Assembly (NCBI RefSeq): GCF_019457905.1 | Contig: NZ_JAHZSV010000030.1 | Span: 1 to 64,000 of the forward strand | Origin: Flagellimonas abyssi | GTDB taxonomy: Bacteria > Bacteroidota > Bacteroidia > Flavobacteriales > Flavobacteriaceae | Reading direction: 5' to 3' | Length of the DNA stretch: 64,000 nt | In this document: in pieces, positions 1 to 7,960 of the stretch | Layout: every line of letters starts with the position of its first letter | Position numbering within the stretch: the first letter of the stretch is position 1 | Made by a program: the position numbers and the translations under genes | Notes under the pieces: model-generated | What the model saw: only the letters and a program-made list of their open reading frames with translations | What the model was told of the DNA's origin: nothing | The model's database searches: none

Positions 1-1
1 C

Positions 2-37
2 GCCCTGAAAAAAATCAAACCAAAAAAGTTTAAATGA
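2..37 (+). CDS. Possible 3' end of an upstream gene (partial)
   Basis: The first bases can be read as a short lysine-rich C-terminus (ALKKIKPKKFK, stop at 35-37) of a plus-strand gene that begins before the window. A second frame (1-33, RPEKNQTKKV) also ends in a stop, so the frame is not certain. The terminator at 73-99 fits the end of a plus-strand transcript here. Nothing can be said about function. Confidence 0.35.
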   Translation, partial: ALKKIKPKKFK

Positions 38-72
38 GTTCGATGTTAGGAAAGTGATCATGAATTCGAAAC

Positions 73-99
73 AAAAAAGGAGGTTTGGCCTCCTTTTTT
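73..99 (+). terminator. Rho-independent terminator
   Basis: A GGAGG/CCTCC stem (79-83 with 89-93), extended by A-run/T-run pairing, carries a 5-nt TTTGG loop and ends in a T-run. It follows the gene ending near position 35. Confidence 0.8.
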
Positions 100-186
100 G
101 TTTTTGGTATTAGGGTAAATTCTTTTTTAGTTGTTATAAGTACAAACGCCAGAACTTTTTTCGAATGAACAACGTACATATAATAA

Positions 187-600
187 ATGCGAGGGATGAG
201 ATTAAGAGTTCAAATAGTAGCACTTTTTGCCCTAGGGGTAATCACTAAAATATCCGCACAGGATAATGAAATACCTTTTTATGAAAAACAGGCTCGTAAG
301 GATGCCCAACATGAACAATTGTCTGTTTTTTTCTCTATGGAGGATGAGAAGGATTTTTGGAAAGATCAAACAAGCTATGAAAATGATTTGAAGACCCAAG
401 ATAATGCGTCTTACCATATTTATATGAAAGCCAAACAATCTGCCTACTCAGAGCACGCGCAATCGTGTGGGAATCATTGTGAGCATAGCGACTATTATTA
501 TCAACGAACCAGTTTATACTTTACATATAAAGCCAAACAAGATATCTCGAAAGAGGCTATTGTTGAGGCGCAGCAAATAGCATCGCCCCGAATTTTGTAA
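187..600 (+). CDS. Small exported protein of unknown function
   Basis: 137 residues. The N-terminus has a basic start followed by a hydrophobic stretch (about residues 6-22) ending in ISAQ, a typical Bacteroidota signal peptide, so the mature protein is probably periplasmic or outer-membrane associated. The rest is hydrophilic, rich in Tyr, Gln and Lys, with two Cys (residues 94 and 98, CGNHC) and a His/Glu-rich stretch that could bind metal or form a disulfide. No family recognised. ATG 187 is used; ATG 196 (MRLRVQ) is an equally good start. It lies between two terminators, so it is probably monocistronic. Confidence 0.6.
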   Translation: MRGMRLRVQIVALFALGVITKISAQDNEIPFYEKQARKDAQHEQLSVFFSMEDEKDFWKDQTSYENDLKTQDNASYHIYMKAKQSAYSEHAQSCGNHCEHSDYYYQRTSLYFTYKAKQDISKEAIVEAQQIASPRIL

Positions 601-624
601 ACATAGATTTTAGTTAGTTAGTTG

Positions 625-653
625 AAAAACGCCCCAATTTAGGGGCGTTTTTT
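625..653. terminator. Bidirectional terminator between convergent genes
   Basis: AAAAACGCCCC and GGGGCGTTTTT pair around a 6-nt loop. The A-run on one side and T-run on the other let it work for both the 187-600 gene (+) and the peptidase (-). Confidence 0.85.
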
Positions 654-665
654 TTACATGTAGTT

Positions 666-2219
666 TTAATTTTGACCTCCGTTGCGTTCAGGTGAGCGTG
701 GCTCTGGCCACTCCAATTGTTCTCCTGTTCTATCACTTATTGGAAGCACAGCTTTTTCCCTTGAAGTCTTTTCAGGGTCTTCGCTGGCCATGTAGGCGAG
801 AATTGCCGTGAGGATGGCATTGTTCCTTACATCGTCAAAAATAATTTTGTCGTAGGTGTCCCTGTTGGTATGCCAAGTATAGTTCCAGTAGGACCAGCTC
901 AAGGAACTCAAACTAAAAGCTGGTGCCCCTGCTGCTTGAAAAGAAGCATAATCCGAACCGCCACGGGCAGGGGTTCCGGGAAAGGTCGTTTCTATTTCAT
1001 CGGTAATTTCTTTGGGAACTTCATGCAACCATTTTCCTAAATAATCATAGGAATTCAAAAATCCACCACCTGATATTCTAACCACTCTACCCGTTCCGTT
1101 ATCCTGATTGAAAACAGCCTGTACGCCAGCTACAATTTCTGGATTGTCTTCAACAAAGGCGCGGGAACCGTTCAATCCCTGTTCTTCGCTGCCCCAATGT
1201 CCGACCAAAATGGTGCGTTTTGGGTTGGGATAGGCTTTTTTCAAAATACGCATGGCCTCCATCATTACCAAAGTTCCAGTACCGTTGTCGGTTGCTCCGG
1301 TGCCACCGTCCCAAGAATCAAAATGGGCGGATAGAATCACATATTCATCCGGCTTTTCGGAACCTTTGATCTCGGCTATAGTGTTGAAGGTGGGTACTTT
1401 GCCCAATTCTTTCGATTCTGCTACAATATGAAGTTGCGGTTTTTGCCCCGATTCCACTAATCGATACAGCATCCCATAATCTTCCAATTCCAAGTCAACG
1501 GTCGGGATTTCTTTGGTATAGGCACCGAAAATTTTGTTTACCCCAAACCCTCTGGACCAATAGGAGGCTACGATTCCGACAGCACCAGCTTCTTCAAGGG
1601 CAATGGGCAAGGAGCGTCTGTTCAAACCTATGTTACCCATATTTTGATCCCAAGCTTTGGATTGCTCTTCACGCTCATCCTTCATTTTTTCAAACGACTT
1701 TTCGGTGGCAAACTCTTCCCAGTTGTAGTCAGGTCTTCCCGTAGGTTGCGGCATAGAAATCATTACGAGCTTTCCCTTGACATTCGGAAGCCAATTTTTG
1801 AATTCCATGGAGTCAGAAACCGTGGGCAGAACCACCAATTCGGCGGTGACACCTTTTTTTGGTGTACTTGGACTCCAGGCCAGTTGGGTTCCCCTTAGGC
1901 TCTGTACCCTGGGATGTACCATATCGATATGGCTAATGCCACGTTCCCAGCCTTTCCATTCGCCCCATTGTTCGTTGCGGGCAGGAATTCCCCAACTTTC
2001 GTATTTGGCAACGGCCCAATCGTGGGCATTTTTCATTTGTGGGGTACCGACCAATCTAGGTCCGATACCATCCATAAGCTGATGGCCAAGGATTTCGAGT
2101 TGGGAGTTTTCGTTGGCTTCTTGAATGATTGCTTCAATCACTGCGTCCTTGTCCTGTGCCAACATGGATATGCCGGACAAAAGGAGCATGGTAAATAAAA
2201 GGGAGGTTTTTTTGATCAT
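666..2219 (-). CDS. Secreted M28-family zinc aminopeptidase
   Basis: 517 residues with an N-terminal signal peptide (MIKKTSLLFTMLLLSG...LAQ). Residues about 125-270 fit a PA-like insert. The catalytic M28 domain follows, with the expected metal ligands: His in SAHFDSW, Asp in ATDNGTG, the Glu pair in GSEEQGL, Asp in FNQDNGTG, and His in WHTNRDT. Members of this family release N-terminal residues from peptides outside the cytoplasm using two zinc ions. No T9SS sorting tail or lipobox is seen, so it is probably periplasmic. It stands alone on the minus strand and ends at the shared terminator 625-653. The substrate cannot be told from sequence. Confidence 0.9.
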   Translation of the reverse strand: MIKKTSLLFTMLLLSGISMLAQDKDAVIEAIIQEANENSQLEILGHQLMDGIGPRLVGTPQMKNAHDWAVAKYESWGIPARNEQWGEWKGWERGISHIDMVHPRVQSLRGTQLAWSPSTPKKGVTAELVVLPTVSDSMEFKNWLPNVKGKLVMISMPQPTGRPDYNWEEFATEKSFEKMKDEREEQSKAWDQNMGNIGLNRRSLPIALEEAGAVGIVASYWSRGFGVNKIFGAYTKEIPTVDLELEDYGMLYRLVESGQKPQLHIVAESKELGKVPTFNTIAEIKGSEKPDEYVILSAHFDSWDGGTGATDNGTGTLVMMEAMRILKKAYPNPKRTILVGHWGSEEQGLNGSRAFVEDNPEIVAGVQAVFNQDNGTGRVVRISGGGFLNSYDYLGKWLHEVPKEITDEIETTFPGTPARGGSDYASFQAAGAPAFSLSSLSWSYWNYTWHTNRDTYDKIIFDDVRNNAILTAILAYMASEDPEKTSREKAVLPISDRTGEQLEWPEPRSPERNGGQN

Positions 2220-2292
2220 GGTTTCTAGTTTGCCCTAAAAATAGGACAAATACCAGAAATTGAATAGGAGGCAGGTGATTTAAGCGAGATGA

Positions 2293-2463
2293 TTAGGCTA
2301 CTTTTTTCATCAAATCAAAGCAAGGACACTTTTTACAGCGCTTTTTTTCGCTTTTCTTGTATTTTTCGCAGCACTTGGATTTGACCTTGCCCGTAGGAGG
2401 CAATTCTCGGAGTAAAGCCTTTTTAAGTTTCTTCTTTTCTTTTTTCTTTTTGCCCATGGCCAT
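2293..2463 (-). CDS. Very small Lys/Cys-rich protein
   Basis: A 56-codon minus-strand ORF (MAMGKKKKEKKK...) starting at ATG 2463, or at ATG 2457 for 54 residues. The first 13 residues are almost all Lys/Glu. The C-terminal half carries four Cys in two pairs (KCCEKY and CKKCPC), a spacing compatible with one zinc or Fe-S site. Coding bias and clean start and stop make it look real. It fills most of the 320-base space between the peptidase and PAP2 genes. Function is unknown; a small RNA- or DNA-binding zinc protein is only a guess. Confidence 0.6.
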   Translation of the reverse strand: MAMGKKKKEKKKLKKALLRELPPTGKVKSKCCEKYKKSEKKRCKKCPCFDLMKKVA

Positions 2464-2540
2464 TTGCGAAATAGGGCACGAAAATAATTATTTTAAATCA
2501 ATCTAAATAAATAATTAACAGAAATTATATTCGCAATCTG

Positions 2541-3383
2541 TTAAAAATGAAGGGAAACCCCAAGGGTGTTTGGTCCAAAGGAAAGATTCCAACTTACGTT
2601 TTTCGGCTTTTGGTCATTATACTTCTCATCATATTTGGAATCAAGATATCTGTCAATGGACTCCACGATAAAAATGCTCAATACGGTACTAAAAGCTACA
2701 TCGGAGACCCAATGAAAATCATCCATAACCCTTACCAATCCGGGAATCATGCCGATGGTGTACAATCCGCCTTTTATCCATGGGCTCTTAAACTGTTTTG
2801 CAATGGCATAGGCGTTGCTGAATGCCAACATGGCATGGCCCGAAGGAAATGAGTCGTAATCGTACACACGGTCCAGGTGCAGTGGGTCGAAGGTTGCCGA
2901 ACCTGCTCCACTTTTGGGACGGGCCCTACCAATGATACGTTTGCTCACTTGTTGAAGAAAACCTCCGGCTGTGGCCGACGAAATCAAGAGTACACCAGTA
3001 CGTCTTAGTTTTTCATTTTTGGTGAAGAGACCTGCCAAATATACCCCACCAGTGAGCATGTAATTGTTTTCTGGACTCCCGTATTCGTGACCATAATCCA
3101 TAATCACATCAGGGATGTCTTGGTCAAAACCGTTTTTCCAGCGGTTCAGTTCTTCATCGACGGTAAAGAGCAGTAGTGTTCCCCCTGTCAAATATCCAAA
3201 ATTGGCCCAATCGTTCCCCTGCCAGTGAAACGGACGGGAATAGGAATATCCGACGCCGCCGAACATATTACCTACATCGTAGGTAAAGTGGTTCCAAAGA
3301 TTTTTTTCTTTTTTTGGCTGTAATTCTTGACCTGAAACCTGATAGGTCAGTAAAATAAGAAAGAGGTATCTAAAAGCTTTCAT
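2541..3383 (-). CDS. PAP2-superfamily phosphatase
   Basis: About 280 residues. The three PAP2 acid-phosphatase motifs are present in order: KRIIGRARP (KX6RP), PSGH, and RVMDDFHWVSD (RX5HX3D, with the catalytic His). These enzymes dephosphorylate lipid phosphates (phosphatidate or undecaprenyl-PP type) at the membrane. The start chosen is ATG 3383, giving a signal-like hydrophobic N-terminus (MKAFRYLFLILLTYQVSGQ); the longer start at 3410 adds nine residues and touches the upstream gene. Several hydrophobic helices follow. It lies 29 bases after the HDAC-like gene and is probably co-transcribed with it. The exact substrate is not predictable. Confidence 0.85.
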   Translation of the reverse strand: MKAFRYLFLILLTYQVSGQELQPKKEKNLWNHFTYDVGNMFGGVGYSYSRPFHWQGNDWANFGYLTGGTLLLFTVDEELNRWKNGFDQDIPDVIMDYGHEYGSPENNYMLTGGVYLAGLFTKNEKLRRTGVLLISSATAGGFLQQVSKRIIGRARPKSGAGSATFDPLHLDRVYDYDSFPSGHAMLAFSNAYAIAKQFKSPWIKGGLYTIGMIPGLVRVMDDFHWVSDVAFSTVLSIFIVESIDRYLDSKYDEKYNDQKPKNVSWNLSFGPNTLGVSLHF

Positions 3384-3412
3384 GAGGTTATAAACAAAAA
3401 TAGTCGGCAAAA

Positions 3413-4315
3413 TTACTCATAAATATCTTGTGCCAACCGAAAAGTATTAGCATGTGCCTCAACAATTATTTTGATATCAGGAGAATAACCGCCACCCATG
3501 CTGCATTGAACAGGTATTTGGGCATCATTGCAAGTTTGAAGCACAATGCGGTCCCGTTCCTTACATCCTTCCAATGTCATCGACAATGTTCCGAGTTTAT
3601 CCGACTCCAGTACATCCACACCACAGAGATAAAAGATAAAATCGGGACGGACTTGTTCCAATAATTCGGGTAATGTCTTTTTTAGAATGGAAAGATATTC
3701 ATCATCCGTAGTGCCTTTTTCCAAAGGAACGTCAAGGTCCGATGTTTCCTTTTTGAAGGGATAATTGCCTTTGCCGTGCATGGAAAAAGTAAAAACAGAA
3801 TGGTCGGTCTGGAAGATTTCGGCCGTACCATTGCCCTGATGCACATCCAAATCTACAATCAATATCTTTTTTGCCAATTTTTGATTCAAAAGATAGCGAG
3901 CACCGATGGCTTGGTCGTTCAACATGCAAAAAGCTTCGCCCCGGTCGGAGTAAGCATGGTGCGTTCCCCCTGCGATGTTCATGGCAATACCATTTTCAAG
4001 GGCAAAATGGCAACCTTTAATGGTGCCATCCGCAATAATGCGTTCGCGTTTCACGAGTGCCTCGCTCAAAGGGAAACCTATCTTTCTTGCTTCTCTCTTG
4101 GATAGTTGCAAACCAACCAGATTTCGATAATATTCTTCATCGTGGGCCGCTAAAATATGACGGTCCTCTGGAAAGGAAGGCTCAAAAAAGTTATCCTCCG
4201 TGCAAGTGCCCTCATACAACAATTGCTGTGGGAGCAATTCGTATTTGATCATGGGAAATCGATGACCTACGGGCAATGGGTGTTTGTAAATGGGATGATA
4301 GGCAATCTTGAGCAT
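3413..4315 (-). CDS. Histone deacetylase-family amidohydrolase
   Basis: 300 residues of the arginase/deacetylase fold. The class-defining motifs are visible: NIAGGTHHA (tandem active-site His), VDLDVHQGNGT (zinc Asp and His), GVDVLESDKLG (zinc Asp) and SMGGGYS. Bacterial members remove acyl groups from small molecules, polyamines or protein lysines; the substrate here is unknown. Its start overlaps the tex stop (TAATG arrangement at 4313-4317), so translation is probably coupled. The PAP2 gene follows. Confidence 0.9.
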   Translation of the reverse strand: MLKIAYHPIYKHPLPVGHRFPMIKYELLPQQLLYEGTCTEDNFFEPSFPEDRHILAAHDEEYYRNLVGLQLSKREARKIGFPLSEALVKRERIIADGTIKGCHFALENGIAMNIAGGTHHAYSDRGEAFCMLNDQAIGARYLLNQKLAKKILIVDLDVHQGNGTAEIFQTDHSVFTFSMHGKGNYPFKKETSDLDVPLEKGTTDDEYLSILKKTLPELLEQVRPDFIFYLCGVDVLESDKLGTLSMTLEGCKERDRIVLQTCNDAQIPVQCSMGGGYSPDIKIIVEAHANTFRLAQDIYE

Positions 4316-6447
4316 TAGGCACCTTGTTTATGCAATGCCAACTGTATGCGCTTTCTTGCCACGTCCACATCCAAGACTTTAACCACCACCTGTTGATGCA
4401 GGCTTACGTGTTCGTTGACATCCTTTACAAAAGTATCCGATAGGTTGGAAATGTGGATGAGTCCACTTTCCTTGATTCCAATATCCACAAAACAGCCAAA
4501 ATTGGTAATGTTATTGACAATCCCGGGCAGCAATTGCCCTTCGCGCAAATCGGTAATCTCTTTTATATTTTGGTTGAAGGTGAACACCTTCGCCTTTTCG
4601 CGAAGGTCCAATCCTGGTTTTTCCAATTCCTTTAAAATATCCTCCAACGTAGGCATCCCGATGGATTCGGTGCAGTAAGATTTTAGGTTGATGCCCTTAA
4701 GGGCGGATGTGTTCCCTACGATTTCTTTTAGAGAAACACCTAGGTCCTTCGCCATTTTCGACACCAAGTTATAACTCTCGGGGTGCACCGCTGAATCATC
4801 CAATGGATTATCACCATTTTTGATGCGTAAAAACCCTGCACTTTGCTCAAAAGCTTTTCCGCCCAGTCGAGGTACGTTTTTAATTTCTTCCCTGCTTTTG
4901 AAGGCTCCCTTTTCGTTACGATGGGCCACAATATTTTCCGCAAGTTTGGGCCCAATACCGGAAACATAACTTAAAAGGGGTACACTTGCCGTGTTGATGT
5001 TGACCCCAACGGAATTTACACAGCTTTCCACTACCGTGTCCAAAGATGTCTTTAATTGAATCTGGTCCACATCGTGCTGGTATTGTCCAACGCCAATGGA
5101 TTTTGCATCAATTTTTACCAATTCGGCCAAAGGGTCTGCCAAACGACGACCGATCGATACAGCTCCCCGTACCGTCACGTCATAATTGGGGAATTCGTCC
5201 CGTGCAATTTTTGATGCAGAGTAAATGGATGCCCCTGCTTCACTCACGATAAACACTTCAATCGGTTTTTTGAACGCAACCCGCTTTACCAACTGCTCGG
5301 TTTCTCGGGATGCCGTTCCGTTGCCTATGGCGATGGCCTCAATTTTATAGGCATCTACCAACGAACTTATTTTTTTGATGGCTCCTGAAGTATCACGCTG
5401 TGGTGGATGGGGATAAATGGTTTCGTTGTGCTTTAAATCGCCTTGCTCGTCCAGACAAACCACTTTGCAGCCGGTCCTAAAACCGGGGTCAATGGCCAAG
5501 ATGCGTTTTTCACCGAGTGGGGCACCGAGCAATAGTTGCTTCAGATTTTTGGAGAAAACCTGAATGGCCGAAGCATCTGCTTTTTCTTTGGCCACTTTTA
5601 AAAGTTCATTGGACAAGGATGGCAACAAAAGTCTTTTGTAGGCATCGGCTATGGCCAATTCAATCTGTTCCGCACACGCATTGTTGGTTTTGATCAAGCG
5701 CCGTTCCATATTTTGGATAGCTCTTTCGTTATCTATTTCGATTTTTACTCGGATAAAACCTTCTTTTTCAGCTCGCATAATAGCCAAAAAGCGGTGAGAA
5801 GGGCATCTGTCCAACGGTTCGCTCCAATCAAAATAGTCACGGAATTTTTGAGCCTTTTCATCTTCCTTTTTGGTTTTGACGACCTTGGTGGTAATCAAGG
5901 CGTGCCGCTCTAACTGTCCTCGTAATTGGTTACGGATATCGGTACGCTCATTGATCCATTCGGAAATAATATGGCGGGCACCCTCAAGGGCTTCATCTTC
6001 ATTGATAACGTCCTTGTTGAGGTATTTGGAGGCAATGTATTCAATTTCATCGCTTCGTTGTGCCATAATGATCTTGGCCAAAGGCTCCAATCCATTTTTT
6101 CTTGCGGTCTCGGCCTTGGTCTTTTTGCTCTTCTTGAATGGGAGATATAAATCTTCCAAACTGGTCAGGTCGGTGCAGTTCTGAAATTTGGATTCCAGTT
6201 CGGGCGTTAGCGCATCTTGTTCCTTTACCGCTTTGATGATGGCTGATTTTCGTTTCTCCAGTGCTTCAAACTGCGCTTTGTACTCCACAATGGAACCGAT
6301 TTGCACCTCGTCCAGATTTCCTGTGCGTTCTTTTCGGTATCGCGAAATAAAGGGAACGGTACAGTCTTGGTTTAAAAGAGAAACGGTGTTCTCCACACTT
6401 TTCTCCGAAAGATGGGTGTGCCGGACAATATAAGGGACAAGTTGCAT
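4315..6447 (-). CDS. tex: Tex-family RNA-binding transcription accessory protein
   Basis: 710 residues, near the usual length for the family. Seen in order: an N-terminal helical Tex domain, a YqgF/RNase H-like domain (ILAIDPGFRTGCK, about residue 320), paired helix-hairpin-helix elements (SGIGPKLAENIVAHRNEKG), and a C-terminal S1 RNA-binding domain (about 630-705, GIVNNITNFGCFVDIG). Tex binds nucleic acids and is implicated in transcription elongation and stress response. It heads a tex - HDAC - PAP2 run with a 1-bp overlap to the next gene. Confidence 0.95.
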   Translation of the reverse strand: MQLVPYIVRHTHLSEKSVENTVSLLNQDCTVPFISRYRKERTGNLDEVQIGSIVEYKAQFEALEKRKSAIIKAVKEQDALTPELESKFQNCTDLTSLEDLYLPFKKSKKTKAETARKNGLEPLAKIIMAQRSDEIEYIASKYLNKDVINEDEALEGARHIISEWINERTDIRNQLRGQLERHALITTKVVKTKKEDEKAQKFRDYFDWSEPLDRCPSHRFLAIMRAEKEGFIRVKIEIDNERAIQNMERRLIKTNNACAEQIELAIADAYKRLLLPSLSNELLKVAKEKADASAIQVFSKNLKQLLLGAPLGEKRILAIDPGFRTGCKVVCLDEQGDLKHNETIYPHPPQRDTSGAIKKISSLVDAYKIEAIAIGNGTASRETEQLVKRVAFKKPIEVFIVSEAGASIYSASKIARDEFPNYDVTVRGAVSIGRRLADPLAELVKIDAKSIGVGQYQHDVDQIQLKTSLDTVVESCVNSVGVNINTASVPLLSYVSGIGPKLAENIVAHRNEKGAFKSREEIKNVPRLGGKAFEQSAGFLRIKNGDNPLDDSAVHPESYNLVSKMAKDLGVSLKEIVGNTSALKGINLKSYCTESIGMPTLEDILKELEKPGLDLREKAKVFTFNQNIKEITDLREGQLLPGIVNNITNFGCFVDIGIKESGLIHISNLSDTFVKDVNEHVSLHQQVVVKVLDVDVARKRIQLALHKQGA

Positions 6448-6499
6448 TGCTAAATAGGTTTAAATAGAGAATAAATTTGGGTGATTGATTAACCGTTTT

Positions 6500-7948
6500 C
6501 TAAAACTTATACATCATGTATTTGTCCAATTTTTTATTGTAAAATCCCCAAATGTAGGAATCGTCCAATCGAAATACTGTTTCGGCATCTGTGGAAGGAA
6601 ACTTGTCTGCCGCCTCCTTAATACGGTCGAAGCTATTTTTGGGAATTTCACCTTCTTTGTGATTAAAATTCTCGTCAAACAAACATTCAATTCTGGTGGC
6701 TTTTGTGGATGAGTAGCTACCGTAGGCAAAAAAGGTGGGATTAAAGGTTACTGCAAATGCCCCCGCAGATGCCATGGGAAAACCAACACCGGGCATCATC
6801 ATAGGTGCTCCACCTCTCGAAATTTCTTTTTTGGAACCCATGGTGACCACATAATTGCCTTTATGTTTAGAAACTGCTACTCCTATATCTTCCTTTCCGA
6901 GCCTTCTTAGAAATTTACTGGTCTTTTCCATTTCCCGGTAACTGCTATACATGCCCCCTTCTTGAATAATTGGAGTGTTGCTGAAGGTTATTTCATCATC
7001 TTTGGTTATAATTATATTTTTCAGTTCTTCCCCAGAATCCAGAGTTTTTACAGAAAATCCCATATCATCACTTGTTGCAGAAATCATATAAATTTTATTT
7101 TCAAGGATGAAAGAGTTTGAGTTTACAACCGCTGCCGGTAAATAAGGTTTCTCTATAGAAGAGACCAAAGCCTGTAATGCTTGGGTTGAAATATCAATGA
7201 TATAGGTACGCCTTTGCGTATCGATCGATAACTTAAAACCAGATTTCCCAGGATACATTTTTACAATGTTACTGGTGCTTTCAACAGAATTTGGGGCTTC
7301 GGAATCAATTTTATCCACTTGAAACCTATATTGGCTTCCTATAGTTTGAACATTTCCGCCAGTAGCCATAATGGTATTGAGGCTTTTTGGAGTTCCTTGA
7401 TCATCCAAAAAGGATTGGTTTGATAGGTCTATGGTTTCCTTTACCAATTCTTTGCCCTCTTCAAAAATATAATCATGAAACAGGTTACTATCTTTCGGGA
7501 TGGTAATCAAATGAAATTTTGAAGCATTGGAGTAACCTTCTACGAAAAACTCCTGTTTTAGTTTGAAATCATAGAGCGTTTCTTGGGTGATACCTTGTTC
7601 AAAATCAAACAGGACACTTCCGAAAGTCTTATCATTTTTATCTTTTAAAAAGAGACGAATCTTTTTATCAAGTATGGAATAACCTATAATTTGGTTGTAC
7701 TTTTTCGGAAGTCCTTCAGAGGCAAACCTGTTGATCAATTTTAAGGAAGGGGAAAACAAAAAGCCATACATTTTATTGTCATCGTCCAAGAATAGCGCAA
7801 AATTTCCAGTCTCTTCGTCGATAACTGTAAAAGCTGTATGTACCTTTCTGCTACCTACTTTTAAATCATTGGATATTTCTAATAATTTTTCCTGAGCACT
7901 AATGAAATTGATAAATAAAAGAGTAAGGACCAGAAATACTTTTCTCAT
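6500..7948 (-). CDS. Exported protein of unknown function
   Basis: 482 residues with a clear signal peptide (MRKVFLVLTLLFINFISAQ). The mature part alternates short beta-like segments and contains no catalytic motif I recognise. A Gly/Met-rich segment (GGAPMMMPGVGFPMASAGAFA, partly hydrophobic, about residues 383-403) is unusual and may be a membrane-contacting or flexible loop. The repeated beta pattern suggests a propeller-like fold, but this is inference. It lies 12 bases after the metG start on the same strand, transcribed away from it. Confidence 0.7.
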   Translation of the reverse strand: MRKVFLVLTLLFINFISAQEKLLEISNDLKVGSRKVHTAFTVIDEETGNFALFLDDDNKMYGFLFSPSLKLINRFASEGLPKKYNQIIGYSILDKKIRLFLKDKNDKTFGSVLFDFEQGITQETLYDFKLKQEFFVEGYSNASKFHLITIPKDSNLFHDYIFEEGKELVKETIDLSNQSFLDDQGTPKSLNTIMATGGNVQTIGSQYRFQVDKIDSEAPNSVESTSNIVKMYPGKSGFKLSIDTQRRTYIIDISTQALQALVSSIEKPYLPAAVVNSNSFILENKIYMISATSDDMGFSVKTLDSGEELKNIIITKDDEITFSNTPIIQEGGMYSSYREMEKTSKFLRRLGKEDIGVAVSKHKGNYVVTMGSKKEISRGGAPMMMPGVGFPMASAGAFAVTFNPTFFAYGSYSSTKATRIECLFDENFNHKEGEIPKNSFDRIKEAADKFPSTDAETVFRLDDSYIWGFYNKKLDKYMMYKF

Positions 7949-7960
7949 CGTTAGGTTGTA

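Noticed and set aside
3384..3410. Nine-residue longer start of the PAP2 gene
   Set aside because: The shorter start gives a clean signal-like N-terminus, and the longer one begins two bases from the upstream stop.
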